Below, piece after piece: positions 60,092 to 64,000 of a DNA stretch of 64,000 bases. Position 1 is the first letter of the stretch, and every line of letters begins with the position of its first letter. This DNA comes from Symsagittifera roscoffensis (taxonomy: Eukaryota; Xenacoelomorpha; Acoela; Convolutidae), in the NCBI RefSeq assembly GCF_963678635.1, contig NC_087065.1, positions 32,611,679 through 32,675,678 of the forward strand. Direction: 5' to 3'. Both the position numbers and the translations under genes were made by a program. Below the pieces are notes generated by a model. It was not told where the DNA came from. It saw only the letters and a program-made list of their open reading frames with translations, and searched no databases.

Positions 60092-60496
60092 GGCATAAAA
60101 GAAAACGTTGAATCTAGCTAGATCATGTTATTTAATGAACGGCTTTAATTTTGCAATAAAATGTAAAGATTTCGTTGCGAAAATGGACTGATCGTATAAA
60201 CTAGATAATTACTAGACGCTTCCAAGACTTGAAACTTGGGGGCTTATGTATCGCTCCCAAATAAAGCGCAGGCAAATGACTTCCTCGAAAAGGATCAATG
60301 CACAGGAAAAGCTTGGTTTGGGGGATGGTTCTCACAACTAGCTGGGGTACTCGTTATGATTAGTCTAGTAAAGTTCTAGTTCATAAGATCAGTCCATTTT
60401 CGCAACGAAAGTTGTTTATTTTATCACAAATTTCAAGCCGTTCATTGAACAATAGGAACTAGCTATATTCAGTTTCGTAAAGAGTTTTTTTATGCC
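60092..60496. mobile_element. Foldback MITE
   Basis: About 405 bp whose two ends are long imperfect inverted repeats. TTTCGTTGCGAAAATGGACT (60,172 on) pairs with AGTCCATTTTCGCAACGAAA (60,391-60,410), and similarity extends outward through AATGAACGGCTT / AAGCCGTTCATT to GGCATAAAA at the ends (arms of roughly 110 bp). No coding sequence; an exact target duplication was not identified. Confidence 0.65.
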
Positions 60497-62107
60497 TGAT
60501 GCGTCTTAGAATAATCAATACTTGAAGCCAGAAATCTTCCAGACGACCTGGATAATTGCAAGCGCGGACTTTAGCAAGGGGCAGAATTTTTTTGGGAATT
60601 TTTTGATAGTAATTGAACAAAAAATTGCTTTATTTTTGGCGGAGGGACACTCATCAAAGCAAGTTATTTGAAACCAAAGGCGCCTGAATGAAAATTAGGT
60701 ACTTTCAGCCGAAAATTTATGTCGTTAAATAGTATTAAAAGCTTTTTGTGGCGAAGAAGTCAAATGACTTAGACCTGGAAGCATCTGCGCTCCCTTAAAT
60801 CCCGCTACTGGTCCACAGTTGAAACAAGGGAAACTTTACCGGGAGACCATGTGCGAAGAGCGGATCTAGGAGATTATCTCGAGAGGGGATTTTCAAAAAA
60901 CTTCTTCGAAAATTTAGTCGACCTTTTTTTAGGTCGACCAAATTGACTTTCTGACTCCCCCCAAATCATTGTAGAGGCCCCATTTTGATCAAATTTTCTG
61001 GGCCGCAGTCAAATTTTTTGAAAAACTAGCCAAAAAAGTTGTTTTAGACACTTTTTGGAAAATGTGCACGAAAAAAATCACACTTTTTCGGCACGCGTTT
61101 TCCCATCAAGGTTAGTTTATTTGGCGACAAAGGCGCCTTTAGAAAAATTTAAGGGCTAGTGAGTCAAAAATGGATGTCTCAAAGTAGTACAAAGGGGGGC
61201 TTTGAGTCGGTTGGGGCGGACTAAATCCACTACTGAGTTTAAATTTTTATATCTAAAAATATTAGTGAATTTTCTCTATTTTTGCTGAAATGCAGCTTCG
61301 CCTCTGTTTGAAAGATTTCAGGCTCTTGAAGCTTAGCAATGTAAAGCAATTAGAGCCGCGTAAACTATACACGGTTTAAACGAACACGTTGTTTTGATTA
61401 CATTTTTTTGCAAGTTTTCGCGTTAACAAGAAGGTTGTTTTACCATTATTGAATAAATAATTGAGGAAACAATAGGGAGTCGGTCAGGGCAAATTGCTAT
61501 GGTAAAAATAATCACCGAATTACTATGACAGTTCTGCTGCGATTAGATATGACAGTTCTACTGATGTCAGAGTTCTACTGATGTTCTAATCAGTTCTACT
61601 GATGTTAAAGAGGCTTCAAGGGATGGGACACAATTAGTAGAAGCTGTAATCATAAAGTGAACAAATTAAAGTTGTTTTTTTTTCAAACCGAATAGGGTTT
61701 ACGACTATTCCAGTTATGTTTTTCATACCGAATAGTGCTTACGACTAGCGAGTTTCAGAAATTTTGGGGATGAATTTGAACTTCTTTCTTATTTGGCTTG
61801 GTTTTACACTGAATACGACTGAACAATCAGTTGAAATATTGATGCAGAGCTTGGACCTTATGTCATTAACCTGGCTAAACAATGCCATTAATCTGCTGCT
61901 GTATGTTATTTAAACGTTAACATTTTTTTAATGTGTTCCTTTATGTTTTCACATATATGTCTTCCTTTTCTTTGAAGATCTTAATTTTTGTATTTATGCT
62001 TGATTAACGGGCAGTGCTTCGCAGCCCAAATGGGTTCGTTAACTGTCCCTTACTGTTTCTGGTGCTTCAAATTAAAATATTTGATATGCATATTTACCAT
62101 TAACACG
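60497..62107. other. Intergenic DNA upstream of the CLIP-like gene, no supported gene
   Basis: Includes a short hairpin GTCGACC-TTTTTTTA-GGTCGAC at about 60,918-60,939, a degenerate tandem repeat of AGTTCTACTGATGT at about 61,553-61,605, and a near-duplicate ACCGAATAGnGnTTACGACTA pair at about 61,687 and 61,727. No gene seen. Confidence 0.5.
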
Positions 62108-62588
62108 GCAAACAAATGGCCCTGTTTCTGTTAATAGCTTTTGATATTTTCACTATCGGTAGTCAATGCAGTGTCATCTTATTGTAATTTTCGAAACATC
62201 AGTGTATAACTCAGATCAATTCAGATTCAAGAACCATTTTTTTGACATGTTTCTTGAATCATCCATTAACGAACAAAGTTTTTTGGCAGTTTCAGTTTTT
62301 GTTCTTGTGATGCGGAAACGTTTGAAAAATGAGATCTTGTTGACCTTTGAGGAGAGCTCGAAAAACAATTCAGAAGACCTATTTAATGTCGCAGGCTTTT
62401 TTTGAAAAAACGCTTGTTTGTGAAAATGTTAGATTTCCTTTTGCTGTAGTAAGTGGTAAACTGTGTCGAAACCGGCGCAGCAAACAAATAGCCCTGTTTT
62501 TGTTGAAAGCTTTCGGTATTTTCACTATCGGTAGTCAAGGTAGTGACATCTTATTGCATTTTTCGAAACCTCAGTGTATAATTCAGAT
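62108..62588 (+). repeat. Duplicated 109-bp segment upstream of the CLIP-like gene
   Basis: 62,108-62,216 and 62,480-62,588 are direct copies at a distance of 372 bp, matching at about 88% by eye. Both contain TTTTCACTATCGGTAGTCAA and TCAGTGTATAA-TCAGAT. The second copy ends 37 bases before the CLIP ATG. This could be a duplicated promoter/5' leader, giving two candidate transcription starts, or an old repeat. No TATA box is convincing. Confidence 0.6.
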
Positions 62589-62625
62589 AATTTTGAGCTA
62601 TGTACTGAAAAGCAACCGATTACAG

Positions 62626-64000
62626 ATGGCAGATAGATCAGCTAGTGGACTACAGAAGCCGTCCTCTAGGCTAGTGAAACCAATAGGAAAACCATTAGGT
62701 GGGTCAGGGACGGCAGCCACTGCGTTATCCGCCAACCCTCTTGCAACTGCTGCTGCTTTGGGTGCTAACAGAGGTGCTGAGAGGAGGGATTCGGTATCCA
62801 GCATTTCCAGTACATCGGTCAACTCAACAGCTAAGAAAGCCGACACAGCTACAAATCCATCCGAAATACAACTTTCAGTTGGAGACGTTGTTTCAATTCC
62901 TGGAGGTAATTGCTTGGCATCAGTTTGAATTCCCAAGGTTAACATGGTGAAGAGTCTTACATAGATCGTGAAGATTTTTTGTTAGTTTTTTTTTAGATTT
63001 TTTTCGTGCTTAAATTTGATTTTTTTTTGCGGTTTGACTTTTGATTTATTTTCTAGTTCATTTCGCTTGTTAATATGAAAGGAAACTCCATGATCGATCG
63101 AATGAGTTTAAAGGTCACGAAAAACTAGTTTCGAAAATTAATTTTAATTTTCAGATTTCCAAGCAGAATATTAATTTTACCCATTGATCCAGTTTACTCA
63201 AATTGGGTTAGTTATGTCTAAAAAGTATATCATCGACTCTTTTTCAAATGTCTGTTGGAATTCCAAATTGTTTTAGAGGAGAAATAATAATAGTTTGACG
63301 CTTACAGATCTATAAGCGTGTCGCTTGAACAAAAATCAAAAAATCTAAGTAGTCTAATTTATTATGTAAGCAACTTTTAAGGCAAGCAAGGGAAGCTGCT
63401 GTTCTTGGGGGAGACCCACTTCGCCAAGGGAGAGTGGGCTGGAGTGTATCTGGATGAAGCTGCTGGGAAGAACGACGGATCACTCGACGGGAAGTCTTAC
63501 TTCACTTGCCCAGACAAGTATGGAATATTTATCAAGCCAAATAAACTCACGCGAGTTGACCAGCAGACACCAAAAATAATTCCTGCCCAGGTCAAAGTAC
63601 CTCTAACTGTCAATCAATCGCGCTCCGCCATTAAGTTGAACAGCAGCGGAGATGCTGTTAACTCATCAATACGTAGCAATGAAGTCTCAGTACCTTCCAA
63701 AAAAATGAGTGCGCCTTCTGGTCCTTTGAATATGGCGCCTTTATCAGACATTGCGAGTACTCCTCGAAAGATTAGTACAAGCAATGCTCCCATGCGGTCA
63801 ATGACCCCGGCCAACAACCAGTCTAACTTCGGTGCAGTTCAAATGCGAGTGAAACCAGGAGCCCAGGCCGACGTTCTCTCCGCAGAAGACCTGACTGTAG
63901 GCGAGAAAGTTTGGGTGAATGGGCTGAAACAAGGTGCAGTGGCCTTTGTGGGAGAAACCGAATTTGCGACCGGAGTGTGGGTCGGAATCATCCTCGGAGA
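62626..64000 (+). CDS. CLIP-170-family CAP-Gly protein, 5' part (exons 62,626-62,905 and 63,382 to beyond the window)
   Basis: Microtubule plus-end tracking protein; CAP-Gly domains bind the C-terminal EEY/F of tubulin and EB proteins. Exon 1 starts at ATG 62,626 (MADRSASGLQKPSSRL; G at +4) and is basic, Ser/Ala-rich, ending inside the first CAP-Gly domain (LSVGDVVSIPG). Intron 62,906-63,381 has GT...AG ends, phase 1. Exon 2 resumes GKLLFLGETHFAKGEWAGVYL, then DEAAGKNDGSLDG and YFTCPDKYGIFIKPNKL, a complete CAP-Gly with the GKNDG signature. A Ser-rich linker follows, then a second CAP-Gly (LTVGEKVWVNGLKQGAVAFV) cut by the window edge. Two CAP-Gly domains with a Ser-rich linker is the CLIP-170/CLIP-190 layout. 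TTACAG directly precedes the ATG, so an upstream non-coding exon is possible. Confidence 0.9.
62906..63381 (+). other. Intron 1 of the CLIP-like gene
   Basis: 476 bp, donor GGAG|GTAATT and acceptor TTTTAAG|GC. Joining keeps the CAP-Gly frame across the boundary (phase 1). T-rich stretches precede the acceptor only weakly. No other feature seen inside. Confidence 0.85.

Overview
The window is animal (metazoan) genomic DNA, most likely from an invertebrate. The only host gene I can support is the 5' part of a CAP-Gly microtubule plus-end tracking protein (CLIP-170 family) with a spliceosomal intron, at the far right. Almost everything else is transposable elements: Ty3/gypsy LTR elements, Penelope-like elements (PLEs), at least two LINE types, a hAT element and MITEs. 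The DNA is AT-rich outside the element genes. I cannot name the species.

Layout. 1-1,150: two clusters of a GGATTCC-centred motif, probably the ends of a DNA transposon. 3,780-4,660: foldback arrays of a GAGCGG unit around a decayed tRNA-Arg. 6,380-8,930 (+): decayed LINE (family A). 8,950-10,440 (-): unrecognised protein remnant. 11,800-14,640 (+): Penelope-like element with a hammerhead-like core after its ORF. 14,650-18,390 (-): the best copy of LINE family A. 18,750-20,100 (+): a third, truncated copy. 20,560-40,063 (-): a 19.5-kb LTR retrotransposon with near-identical 935/941-bp LTRs. 41,111-45,051 (-): a second, small Ty3/gypsy element with 95-99-bp LTRs and a CTGAC target duplication. 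45,052-53,880: duplicated blocks made largely of LINE debris. 54,544-54,995: mariner-type MITE. 55,137-58,115 (-): second Penelope-like element, split by a hAT insertion (56,851-58,039, 8-bp target duplication). 58,130-58,545 (-): LINE family A fragment. 60,092-60,496: foldback MITE. 62,626-64,000+: CLIP-like gene.

Four things stand out. (1) The 19.5-kb LTR element carries Gag, protease, RT, RNase H and integrase. It also has a macro-domain-like (ADP-ribose-binding fold) C-terminus on the integrase polyprotein, an extra acidic/coiled-coil ORF before Gag, and about 4 kb of unrecognised coding sequence, including a 1,080-residue ORF, where env would sit. (2) Both Penelope-like copies have a PHD-type zinc finger inside the reverse transcriptase, between the MGASLA motif (RT4) and the YVDD catalytic motif (RT5). 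(3) LINE family A combines an SGNH-esterase-like ORF, a PHD finger, an RT with a YADD motif, and an R2-like CCHC plus restriction-like endonuclease C-terminus. (4) The small Ty3/gypsy element has, immediately after its 5' LTR, a 14-nt perfect complement to its own LTR, the arrangement expected for self-primed reverse transcription.

All calls come from reading the sequence. Family names rest on motifs I can see; novelty is not established because no database search could be run.
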